From contig NZ_JACVHC010000007.1 of the NCBI RefSeq assembly GCF_017976235.1, forward strand, positions 124,001-188,000: a stretch of DNA of 64,000 bases. The letters are read 5' to 3'. The DNA is from Pseudomonas anatoliensis. GTDB lineage: Bacteria > Pseudomonadota > Gammaproteobacteria > Pseudomonadales > Pseudomonadaceae. The position numbers were made by a program, and so were the translations under genes. Positions 12,501 to 17,401 of this stretch are shown here, piece after piece (the first letter of the stretch is position 1; every line of letters starts with the position of its first letter). The notes beneath the pieces are model-generated. The model worked only from the letters and a program-made list of their open reading frames with translations, did not search any database and was not told the DNA's origin.

Positions 12501-12856
12501 AGAAGGGCATCGGCTACGGCGTGTTGCGTCATCTGGCGGGGGCCGAGGTGTCCCGGCAACTGGCCGAGCTGCCGCAAGCGCGGGTCACGTTCAACTACCT
12601 GGGCCAGTTCGACCAGAGCTTCGACGAGCAGGCGTTGCTGGTGCCGGCGCTGGAAGAAACCGGTGACAACTACAGCCTCAAAGCCAACCTGGGCAACTGG
12701 CTGGAAATTGTCGGCCAGGTCTATGACGGTCAGTTGGCCATGCGCTGCATCTACAGCAGCCAGCGGTATCGCGCCGGCACCATGGATGCCTTGATGAACG
12801 ATTTCCAGCGTGAGCTGGAGGCGTTGGTCGAGCATTGCATGGCACGCGTGGGCTGA
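530..12856 (+). CDS. Three-module pyoverdine peptide synthetase ending in an epimerase, no thioesterase
   Basis: A 4108-residue cytoplasmic NRPS that extends the pyoverdine peptide. Domain order from motifs: C1 (HHIVSDGWS, 177), A1 (YTSGSTGKPKG, 653), T1 (Ser1056), E1 (HHLVVDGVSW, 1233), C2 (HHILMDGWS, 1703), A2 (2167), T2 (Ser2555), C3 (HHILMDGWS, 2760), A3 (3225), T3 (Ser3616), E2 (HHLVVDTVSW, 3802). Reading the ten pocket positions against GrsA gives DFWNVGMVHK for A1 (Thr, a well-known code), DLWNNALTYK for A2 (close to the Ala code DLFNNALTYK) and DGECCGGVTK for A3 (acidic Glu at the third position, suggesting Orn, hydroxy-Orn or Lys; uncertain). The predicted order is therefore D-Thr, Ala, D-basic residue. 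The GTG start has a GAGAGGG site 10 bases before it. The protein ends in an epimerase, so it is not the chain-releasing enzyme although it is nearest to fpvA, where PAO1 has the thioesterase-bearing pvdD. Confidence 0.96.
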   Translation: MQELIESVGQLSAKQRKALAVLLKQKGVNLFDIAPVFKRTAEEPLLLSYAQQRQWFLWQWAPHSAAYNIPTALRLQGPLDVTALERSVQALIERHETLRTVFTQETGQPLQVVLPAGPFALEIHQLSAALANDPEASIQAFVQTQSQKTFDLEHGPLLRAALLQVTPHDHVLVLTLHHIVSDGWSLQVMIEELVQLYAGFNLGHDAGLPALPIQYADYALWQRQWMEAGEQERQLAYWQEKLGGEQPVLELPMDRPRSIEQSFAGASHNLILDPTLSNALKAFARKENVTLFVLLLASFQALLHRYSGQPDIRVGVPVANRGRVEIERLIGFFVNTQVLKADIDGQLPFVELLRQVKQTAQQAQAHQDLPFEQLVEALEPGRSLSHSPLFQVMFNHQAERRASVETRLNGLSIEPLEWQSQTAQFDLTLNTTEQAHGIEAVLKYATDLFDAATIERLAQHWTALLQAIVAEPTQRIGQLPILDGSQQQQLLAQWNPALVEQTVEQCIHQTIEAQAERHPDAVAVTCDGQRLTYAELNRRANQWAHVLIARGVGPDVRVGVAVERSLDMIVAILAVLKAGGAYVPLDPGYPDDRLSHMIEDSGIELLLTQEHLLAQLPVPQGLACLDLNQTPDHGNDTNPVCLTTPDNLAYVIYTSGSTGKPKGALLPHSNVMRLFSATEHWFDFGPQDSWTLFHSYAFDFSVWEIFGALLYGGKLVVVPHDVSRSPEDFYTLLCDENVTVLNQTPSAFKPLMQVASESTRDNALRYVVFGGEALEVQSLRPWFERFGDCAPTLINMYGITETTVHVTYRPLSLADLQHSHSSPIGEPIVDLSWYLLDNSLNLVPQGCIGELYIAGAGLARGYLNQAGMTATRFVPDPFNPQAGERLYRTGDLARLRGDGVIEYIGRIDHQVKIRGFRIELGEIEAQLLKHPEVREAVVLAVDGLSGQQLATWIVANEALDAEGQGALRESIKVHLRESLPDYMVPVSWAFLERLPLTANGKLDRKQLPQPDVAQVQEAYAAPRNELEQRLAEIWQDVLKVERIGLNDNFFELGGDSIISIQVVSRARQAGIRFTPKDIFQHQTVQRLATVAQQSDAVQTQQGEVLGDAVLTPIQHYFFNSDIPARNHWNQSILLTPATALQAAPLAQALQHLQRHHDALRLRYRQSSDGWQQSHAPAEQAQALLRTFTLDDSAALPALCLDLQRSLDLLDGPLIRAALVDLPDASQRLLLVIHHLVVDGVSWRILLEDLQTAYQQLSTEQAVRLPAKTSAFKEWGKRLQEHARSAELESELDYWRGQLRDVSVELPLDNPQGQLSNRFERSVDTRLDAERTRQLLQQAPAVYRTQVNDLLLTALARVLCQWTHTDSALVQLEGHGREDLFDDVDLSRTVGWFTSMFPVRLTPDVNLEASIKGIKEQLRAIPNKGIGYGLLRHLGSPEAQASLNPLAQPKVTFNYLGQFDNNFDADALWVPATEDKGAGQDENAPMANWLTIDGRVYQGQLSLTWTYSSDVFEEATINALARAYEVALGELIDHCLSHPSGGLTPSDVPLAGLSQAHLDSLPIPAQRIEDIYPLAPMQQGILFHSLYDADASAYVYQMLLDIDGLDVARFQQAWQRVVDRHEVLRAGFIWGRDGLDAPLQVINRQLTLEMPEVDVRGVTDLPAVLEARAQADRERGFDLQNPPLLRLCLLRTADDRHRLIFTCHHILMDGWSNSRMFGEVLQDYAGHPVPSAQGRYRDFLVWLQGQDKAGAEDFWRGQLAELDEPTRLASACHGRTVPGPGKQMHRLHFDEVFTQRLNSFSRQQQVTLNSLVQAAWLLVLQRYTGQATVAFGATVSGRPVDLPGIEQQLGLFINTLPVIASPQATVSVGDWVRSVQDKNLLLRDFEQTPLQDIQRLAQLSGEALFDTLLVFENYPVSEALEANPGGLRFAGLEHREQTNYGLTLIAGASDVLNLDFNYLTEHFAECSVQGLAAHMQEVLRQFLEAPQRLLGEIGLLSVAERQTLAQWNDNHATYPAGRLIPQSFEARVQMHPHAQALSHAGVALSYAELNQRANQLARHLQVLGVGPEIRVGVVMPRSAELVIALMAVLKAGGTYVPLDPDYPADRVAYMLEDSQAKVLLTQQPLLAQLPQTDAEVVLVEAGGQAFAELSSDNLPAQGDSANLAYVIYTSGSTGKPKGVAIAHRNVQALIHWSADVYSEDDLQGVLASTSVCFDLSVWEIFVTLARGGSIVMARNALELPDLPERDQVRLINTVPSAIAALQRIGQIPQGVRIINLAGEPLKQSLVDTLYRETSVAHVYDLYGPSEDTTYSTWTRRALGGQANIGRPLVNTTAYMLDGQLQPAPIGVAAELYLAGDGITRGYLFRPGLTAERFVPNPLSKTGERMYRTGDLTRFTDDGRIEYVGRIDHQVKVRGFRIELGEIEARLLARNSVRDGVVLAVDGPSGQQLVAYVVPSDSSLSLEEQDALSQALQDVLKAHLPEYMVPAQWLFLEQLPLTPNGKLDRKALPAPDASQSQRDYVAPSTPLEQQLAEVWQDILKIERVGVTDNFFALGGDSIISIQLVSRARQQGIRFTPKDLFQQQTVQKLATVVSVDHADSVSDTPADYPLAQLDQAQLDALPMPADMIEDVYPLSPMQEGMLFHTLSDNGSSLYMQQVSLPIKGLDVERFRKAWEFVIVRQAILRTSFHWQDGLSKPLQVVHRHAPLQMQVLDWRERDFSEAAIAEFASDDRALGFDLADARLQRITLLRLSDDQYQMIWTSHHILMDGWSSSRLFGEVLQYYAKGEIIGENGRYRDFIAWLQAQDQDAQELFWKARLAVVNEPTALSQAMHPRHSVDVAGHDAIYSNWDKAQTTRLLQFCRDLRITPNTLIQGAWLLLLQRYTGQQTVTFGATVSGRPESLANVGNMLGLFINTLPIIQTPQADQRLADWLGEVQAYNLDIRDYSQAPLADVQRWSNLGGQALFDSIVVFENFPIDDRLQEENDTDLTFGKSIGHGVTNVPMDLAVMLGDELSIEYLYLRSHFSADAVVGIRQTMENTIAAMLAAPYERLGNLQRLSNEQWQAAQAWSAEPAHSHQTTLLPELISRHAQQQPQAIALQCAGMSLSYGELEQRANRLANCLIEHGAGPEVVIGVALPRSLEMVVSFLAVLKSGAAYVPLDIEYPPERLAYMIEDSGMALLLTQSSLRATLPAPEGLLRLEIDHLDESRYADHVPDCRVHEQGLAYLVYTSGSTGRPKGVAVTQGPLSMHCQAIAELYEMDASSCELHFMSFAFDGAHERWLSTLYSGGRLVIRDGCLWTPEQTYQALHDYGITIACFPPAYLKQLAEYAAASGIAPPPVRIYCFGGDAVPDQTFEQVKAALRPEYFTNGYGPTETVVTPMLWKVPVSQHCEAAYAPIGRAVGARSLYVLDEDLNPLPPGFAGELYIGGYGVARGYHGRADLTCERFVPNPFAAGERLYRSGDLVRLRTDGVVDYVGRIDHQVKVRGFRIELGEVEASLRQLPSVTDALVIARDNASGKQLIGYVVTVTGEDIGDELKAGLRASLPEYMVPAQIVCLDAFPVTPNGKLDRKALPEPEFETEEYIAPRNEQESLLADIWAQVLQVEQVGISDNFFELGGDSILSLQVISRVRNHPTLQMDLKLRDLMRYQTIAGIVEQEVAKEGTAQPQTDVTQVATEGLFNLLPIQEWFFAEGMAEAHHYNQSLLLSARQPLDLDALEQALSWVEQHHDSLRLRFSHEGGRWLQRYCDLNEQGEVLLWRREADNSEQVEALANLAQRSLKLDDGPVWRVMHVALPDGQARLLVVIHHLVVDTVSWRILLDDLKVAYEACVQGQEPKLPIRTSSYRSFAEALQTQAPVIAEQELSYWLEQLDQPGVDLPCDNPRGKNLVRQQAQARLKLSREHTEQLLKQAPAVYGTQINDLLLSALSRALCRWSQQPSALILLEGHGREDLFETIDLSRSLGWFTSMFPVRLRPDSDDIGRSIINVQAQLAAVPQKGIGYGVLRHLAGAEVSRQLAELPQARVTFNYLGQFDQSFDEQALLVPALEETGDNYSLKANLGNWLEIVGQVYDGQLAMRCIYSSQRYRAGTMDALMNDFQRELEALVEHCMARVG

Positions 12857-12931
12857 TCGCCAATTGCACTGACTCTTGTGGGGGGCGTCGCCCGTGCGCG
12901 CCCCTTGTTTGCTCATACAAGGACCTTATCG

Positions 12932-13888
12932 ATGTCGTTACACCCTGATCTGGAAGCCTTCCTCGACCTCGCTCAAGACAGCCAGGACGCCGGCCTGCCG
13001 GCCATGCACCAATTGACCCCGAGCGAAGCCCGGGCGACTTTCGAGCAGACCACGGCGCAGTTGCGCTGGCCTGTGCCCGAAGATCTGCACGTTACACCGG
13101 TCGACACCCTGGCTCGCGACGGTGCGCCATTGGCGTTGCGTCTGTACCGGCCCAATGGTGCGTCTGCGCCGATGCCGGTGCTGGTGTATTTTCACGGCGG
13201 CGGTTTTGTCGTCGGCAGCCTCGACTCCCATGACGGTGTGTGTCGTGAATTCTGCCAACGTACACCCTGTGCGGTGCTTTCGGTTGGTTATCGGCTGGCA
13301 CCGGAGCATCGCTTTCCTACGGCGCTGGAAGATGGCGAGGATGCCTTGTCGTGGCTGGCGGAAAACGCTGCGGGCCTGGGTCTCGACACCTCGCGCGTAG
13401 CGTTTGGCGGCGACAGTGCCGGTGCTACCCTGGCCACCGTGCTGGCTGTGCAAGCGGTGGTACAGCCGTCGACGGTGGCCGTCGCGCCCAAGGTGCAGTT
13501 GTTGTGTTATCCGGTTACCGATGCATCGCGCACTCATGATTCACGCTTGCTGTTCGGCGAGGGTTATCTGCTGGAGAACGATACGCTGGACTGGTTCTAT
13601 CAGCACTATGCCCGCAGCCCGCAGGACTATTTAGACTGGCGCTTTTCGCCATTGCTGGCGGAGGACTTGCGTGGTGTGGCTCCGGCGATTGTGCTGTTGG
13701 CCGGGTTTGATCCGTTGCTGGATGAGGGGCAGGCTTATGCGGATAAATTGCGTGAGCACGGTGTGAGTGTTGAGCTTGAGCATTGTTCGGGGTTGACCCA
13801 TGACTTGCTGCGTATGGCTTGCGTTATGCCTGATGTTTTGCAGGTGCATGAACGCCTGAGCCGGGTTTTGGCGCGGGCTTTGGGTTGA
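12932..13888 (+). CDS. HSL-family alpha/beta hydrolase linked to the pyoverdine synthetases
   Basis: A 318-residue soluble esterase-like protein of the hormone-sensitive-lipase branch. The oxyanion-hole motif HGGGF is at 88-92, the nucleophile elbow GDSAG places Ser162, and Asp260 (GFDPLLDEG) and His290 (LTHD) complete a full catalytic triad. There is no signal peptide. I chose the ATG at 12932 because AAGGA lies 8 bases before it; an upstream in-frame start would translate a poor MGGVARARPLF leader. It follows the synthetase by 75 bases that contain a GC-rich hairpin, so it may be co-transcribed or partly attenuated. It is not a type II thioesterase of the usual NRPS family, and its substrate is unknown. 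Since the neighbouring synthetase lacks a release domain, a role in chain release or in removing a protecting acyl group is possible but is only inference from position. Confidence 0.88.
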   Translation: MSLHPDLEAFLDLAQDSQDAGLPAMHQLTPSEARATFEQTTAQLRWPVPEDLHVTPVDTLARDGAPLALRLYRPNGASAPMPVLVYFHGGGFVVGSLDSHDGVCREFCQRTPCAVLSVGYRLAPEHRFPTALEDGEDALSWLAENAAGLGLDTSRVAFGGDSAGATLATVLAVQAVVQPSTVAVAPKVQLLCYPVTDASRTHDSRLLFGEGYLLENDTLDWFYQHYARSPQDYLDWRFSPLLAEDLRGVAPAIVLLAGFDPLLDEGQAYADKLREHGVSVELEHCSGLTHDLLRMACVMPDVLQVHERLSRVLARALG

Positions 13889-14254
13889 TTGTGGTTTGGT
13901 TGGGGGTGAATATCCGTTGCTGCGGGTGTTGCTGATTAGGGTTCCGCCCTTACGGCGGGTCACTTTTGGCAAACGCCCCAAAAGTAACCAAAAGGTCTGT
14001 GCCCTGACGTTCGGCCCCTCGCTGAGGCTCGGGGTCCCTTCGTTCCGGAATTGATCCGGGGGCATCGCCTCCGGTTTGCTTCGCTGCACCTCCTTTCGAT
14101 GTGTTTGGCTTCGCCAAACGGTCGCTGCGCTCCCACCCCCGGATCAACCCCTCCACTCAGCCTGCCGACGGGCTCCGAGATCAAGATCAAGAGCGGTACT
14201 CGAGCTTGCGCTCATTGTGTTGAGTGGGGCGGCATGCGCCGCGTGCGGGGTGTA

Positions 14255-14370
14255 CTTGTTTTCTTGTGGGAGTTGACTTGCCAGCGATGGCGGCCTGACA
14301 GCCGACCAAGTTTTGATAGATGTACTCAACCCCTTGTAGGAGTTGCCGAAGGCTGCGATCTTTTGATCTG
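14255..14370. repeat. Two single REP-type repeats
   Basis: GTGGGAGTTGACTTGCCAGCGATGGCGGC (starting near 14267) is a diverged copy of the GTGGGAGCTGGCTTGCCAGC family, and GTAGGAGTTGCCGAAGGC with GATCTTTTGATC (14337-14370) is half of the second family found as hairpins elsewhere in this window. Here each occurs as a single unit rather than as an inverted pair. Confidence 0.7.
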
Positions 14371-14373
14371 CTT

Positions 14374-14427
14374 GGCTTTGGCTTTGGCTTTGGCTTTGGC
14401 TTTGGCTTTGGCTTTGGCTTTGGCTTT
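14374..14427. repeat. GGCTTT hexanucleotide microsatellite, nine perfect units
   Basis: Nine uninterrupted copies of GGCTTT (54 bases) sit in the middle of the long inverted repeat. The run is non-coding in any plausible gene; read as protein it gives only a Lys-Ala string on the minus strand. Such perfect runs are prone to length change by slippage. Confidence 0.93.
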
Positions 14428-14761
14428 TGACGTTGCTTTTGATCTCCAGGCCCATCGGCAGGCTGAGTGGAGGGATTGATCCGGGCGAGGGAGCGTAGCG
14501 ACCGTACGACGCAGTCGTATACAGCGGAAGGAGGTGCAGCGAAGCAAACCGGAAACGCTGCGCCCGGATCAATCCCGTAGCGAAGGAACCCGAGCCTAAG
14601 CGAGGGCCGTACGTCAGGGTAAAGCCTTTTTGGTTACTTTTTCGGCGTCTGGAAAAAGTGACCCGCCGTAAGGGCGGAACCCTAATCAGCAACACCCGCA
14701 GCAACGGATATTCACCCAACCCCCAAGAACATGGTCGGCCCAAAGGCCGCCAAAAAAAGCC

Positions 14762-14791
14762 AAAAAAAAGCCCCACCAAGGCAGGGCTTTC
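14762..14791 (-). terminator. Rho-independent terminator of fpvA
   Basis: On the minus strand, 15 bases after the fpvA stop, AAAGCCC and GGGCTTT arms enclose a short loop and are followed by a run of eight or more T. Confidence 0.75.
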
Positions 14792-14805
14792 TTAAAAGCG
14801 AAAAA

Positions 14806-17286
14806 TCAGAAGTCAGCCTTCACCGACATCACGAAATTACGCGGATCACCATAAAAGTTACCGAACCCTTCGGTACCAATGGTCGAGTAGTAACGCTTGT
14901 CAAACAGGTTATTCCCGTTCAACGCAACCGACCAGGTGTCATCGATACGGTAGCCAATGCGACCGTTCCACACGGCATAACCGGCACCATCAATGTTGTC
15001 ACCGCCCAAGGGCGAAGTCCGGTAGTTGCCCGTCTGCGCATTAACGCCAGCACCAATCGTCACGCGATCCAGCGGCCCGCTCAGGCTGTAGTCACCCCAC
15101 ACACGCAACAGATGACGCGGCACGTAGGAGTTATAGATCACGCCGTCTTGGGTGGCGTCAGCATCCTCCAGCACTTTGGTCTGGGTATAGGTATAGCCAG
15201 CCAACAATTGCAGGCGATCAATCACCTCACCGCTGACTTCAGCCTCGAAGCCCTGCGCGCGCACCTTGCCGGAGTTGATCGAGCAAGAGCTGTCTTCGCA
15301 GCGAGGGTCATCCTGAGCCGCATCTTTCTGAAGGGTGCGGAACAGGTTGAAGGAGCTGTTCAGACGTCCGTCGAACCACTCACCCTTGATCCCCAACTCG
15401 TAGCTCTGGCCAACCAATGGCTTGAGGGTGCTGCCATCGATAGTCTTGTAGGCGCCTTGCGGGGTAAAGATGTCGGTGTAGCTGGCATACGCAGTCAGGT
15501 TGTCGTTGAGGTCGAACAGCACACCGGCGAACGGCGTGACCTGCCCGGTTTCCGTGGACTTGGTGTTGACCTGGGTGCCCTCACCGCGGAAGTACTGCAC
15601 CGAGTCGGTGTCGGACTTGTACCAGCTCACACGGCTGCCCAGTACGAGGGTCAGCGGATCGGCGAGTTTCAGGCGCGCGATGGAGTAAGCGCCGTACTGC
15701 TTGATGTGCATGTCCACCGGGCCGCCACGGGAGGCATTGGCCAGGTAGTAGCTTTCGTCCGGTTGCGGGATGTGGTGGTTGGGGTTGAGCACGTTCTGCC
15801 GTTGGGGCAGGGCGGCTACCGCGTAGAAGTCATCCTTGTGCGAGCGGCTGGCGTTGGCGCCGACCGTCAGTTCGTGTTGCTGGCCGAAGGCGTCGAATTT
15901 GCCATCCACGTAGGCATCGAAGCCGTAGTCGCGCTGGTCGTAGTCGTAAATGCTGCCCAGCATCAGCGTGTTGGAGGCGGTGGCACCGATCGGTACTGCG
16001 CCGCTCGGGAACGCGTATTCCATGTCCTGAGTGTTGCGCGAGTAGACGCCGGCGACCTTGAGCGACCAATCGTCGTTGAATTGGTGTTTCAGGTCGGCGA
16101 AGTAAGTGGCGCGTTTGCTGCGCTGGTTGTTCCACGCGGTGTTCAGGCACGTGGAGCGCTTGAGGTGCAGGTCGGAGCCGTCGGCGTAACGCGGCAGACC
16201 GCCCCAGCACGGCGTGGCATCGACGTCTTCCCAGGCGAAGCCCAGGCCCAGGGTAGTGTCGGGGCTGAGGTCGAAGTCTAGGGCGCCGTAGTAGATCTGG
16301 TCCTTGCGGCTGGCCACGTCATAGAAGTACTGACGGGTCTGTTCGGTGACCACGGCGCGACCACGGATGGTGCCAGCGTCGTTCAGCGGGCCGCCAGTAT
16401 CGACCTGACCGCGATAGTTGTCCCACGTCCCTGCCGACAGCGACAGTTGTGTGTGCGCGGTGTCCTGGCCGCGCTTGCGCACGAAGTTGACGCCACCGGC
16501 TGTGCCGCCTGCGCCTTTCATCATGCCCGCTGCACCGCGCAGGACTTCCACGCGGTCATAGATGGCCATGTCGCTGTTGAAACTGTCGGCCTGTACGTAG
16601 CTGCTGCCCATATCCAGCGGCACGCCGTCGTACTGATATTGACCGGTCATGCGGAAACCGCGTGAGTAGAAATACTTGCCGCCCATTGGCGAGTCGTAAA
16701 CGGTGATGCCCGGCGTCTTTTCCATCACCTGTTCGATGGTGTTGAGGTTCTGGTCGTCGAGCATTTTGCGGGTCATCACCGTGACCGATTGCGGTGTTTC
16801 CTTCAGCGAGTGCACACCCTTGCCGATGGTCACTGCGCCTGTAGTGTAGGAGTTGCTGCCCTCGGTGGTGGCGGTCAGGTGCTGGGCGTTGACGTTGGTC
16901 GGTGCCAACTCCATTGCATCGCCTGTGGTCGGGCCGAGTACCGTGACGGTATTGCCGTCGCGCTGATAGCTGATGCCAGTGCCCTTGAGGATGGCTTTGA
17001 GCGAGTCGTCATCCTGATACCGGCCGCTGAGCGGGCTGGAGCGCAGACCTTGCAGGTTTTCCGGGCTGTAGATGATTTGCAGGCTGGTCTGCTGGCCCAG
17101 CGCCTGGAGCGCCTGCGCCAGTGGCTGAGCCGGAATGTTCAGGGTCCATTCCTGCGCCTGGACGTAAGGGGCGGCAGCGACAGTCAGTGCCAGACCCAGA
17201 CCGGTGCTGGCCAGTCGGGAGCTTGTCGCGCCGTGCATCAGCAGGGCTCGAGTCAGAGGGCGAAGCATGAAACGGGATGCGGACAT
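14806..17286 (-). CDS. fpvA: Ferripyoverdine TonB-dependent receptor with signalling domain
   Basis: An 826-residue outer-membrane receptor that imports ferric pyoverdine and signals iron supply to sigma factors. A signal peptide ends near ...YVQAQ (about residue 45). It is followed by an STN-type signalling domain (about 46-118, WTLNIPAQPLAQALQALGQQ), a linker, a plug domain with KETPQSVTVMTRKML, and a beta-barrel ending in Phe (MSVKADF), the usual outer-membrane assembly signal. Length matches FpvA of PAO1 (815 residues). It lies 115 bases after pvdE on the same strand, in PAO1-like order. That gap holds no TAAAT-N16-CGT box, unlike the other pyoverdine transcription units here; it has a Fur-like AT-rich element at 17315-17339, so expression may depend on FpvI or read-through from pvdE. 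Strain specificity of the receptor cannot be read from sequence. Confidence 0.95.
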   Translation of the reverse strand: MSASRFMLRPLTRALLMHGATSSRLASTGLGLALTVAAAPYVQAQEWTLNIPAQPLAQALQALGQQTSLQIIYSPENLQGLRSSPLSGRYQDDDSLKAILKGTGISYQRDGNTVTVLGPTTGDAMELAPTNVNAQHLTATTEGSNSYTTGAVTIGKGVHSLKETPQSVTVMTRKMLDDQNLNTIEQVMEKTPGITVYDSPMGGKYFYSRGFRMTGQYQYDGVPLDMGSSYVQADSFNSDMAIYDRVEVLRGAAGMMKGAGGTAGGVNFVRKRGQDTAHTQLSLSAGTWDNYRGQVDTGGPLNDAGTIRGRAVVTEQTRQYFYDVASRKDQIYYGALDFDLSPDTTLGLGFAWEDVDATPCWGGLPRYADGSDLHLKRSTCLNTAWNNQRSKRATYFADLKHQFNDDWSLKVAGVYSRNTQDMEYAFPSGAVPIGATASNTLMLGSIYDYDQRDYGFDAYVDGKFDAFGQQHELTVGANASRSHKDDFYAVAALPQRQNVLNPNHHIPQPDESYYLANASRGGPVDMHIKQYGAYSIARLKLADPLTLVLGSRVSWYKSDTDSVQYFRGEGTQVNTKSTETGQVTPFAGVLFDLNDNLTAYASYTDIFTPQGAYKTIDGSTLKPLVGQSYELGIKGEWFDGRLNSSFNLFRTLQKDAAQDDPRCEDSSCSINSGKVRAQGFEAEVSGEVIDRLQLLAGYTYTQTKVLEDADATQDGVIYNSYVPRHLLRVWGDYSLSGPLDRVTIGAGVNAQTGNYRTSPLGGDNIDGAGYAVWNGRIGYRIDDTWSVALNGNNLFDKRYYSTIGTEGFGNFYGDPRNFVMSVKADF

Positions 17287-17314
17287 GAGGTTAAGACCTT
17301 GGCAGGTATAGTTG

Positions 17315-17339
17315 TTAATGGTTCTTATTCATCTCATTA
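17315..17339 (-). promoter_or_regulatory. Possible Fur box upstream of fpvA
   Basis: TTAATGGTTCTTATTCATCTCATTA resembles, with several mismatches, the AATGAGAAT-N-ATTCTCATT form of the Pseudomonas Fur operator. It lies 29-53 bases before the fpvA start. The identification is tentative. Confidence 0.4.
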
Positions 17340-17401
17340 AGACGAGGAAGCCGCGGCAAACCGGAAAATTATTTTTTCCAGCCTGGCCACGGCCTCTTCA
17401 A

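Larger units (their letters stand above)
13903..14723. repeat. Long imperfect inverted repeat, arms of about 280 bases
   Basis: The left arm (13903-14182) and the right arm (14441-14723) are near reverse complements. The outer 65 or so bases, which include TTCCGCCCTTACGGCGGGTC, match almost perfectly; the inner parts share blocks such as TTTGCTTCGCTGCACCTCC and CCACTCAGCCTGCCGA. Each arm also contains smaller hairpins. The spacer of 258 bases carries REP elements and the hexanucleotide run. No transposase frame or target duplication is visible. From memory such units are dispersed in many copies in Pseudomonas genomes; that is family knowledge, not seen here. Confidence 0.85.
13889..14805. 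other. Repeat-filled intergenic gap between the synthetase operon and fpvA
   Basis: No gene is visible in these 917 bases between the hydrolase and the convergent fpvA. The stretch is built from a long imperfect inverted repeat (arms 13903-14182 and 14441-14723), two short REP-type elements (14255-14370), a perfect GGCTTT hexanucleotide run (14374-14427) and the fpvA terminator (14762-14791). Open frames here are low-complexity products of the repeats. Confidence 0.85.

Noticed and set aside
14374..14427. Possible CRISPR array
   Set aside because: The units are six bases long and have no spacers, so this is a simple microsatellite.
14326..14547. A minus-strand frame rich in Lys-Ala repeats
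   Set aside because: It is the translation of the GGCTTT microsatellite and REP sequence, with no start signal.
13903..14723. Insertion sequence with long terminal repeats
   Set aside because: No transposase frame lies between or in the arms and no target duplication is visible; the arms fit dispersed non-coding repeats.
17287..17401. A PvdS box for fpvA
   Set aside because: I looked for TAAAT-N16/17-CGT on the minus strand; the one nearby CGT has TCCGG or TTCCG at the matching distance.
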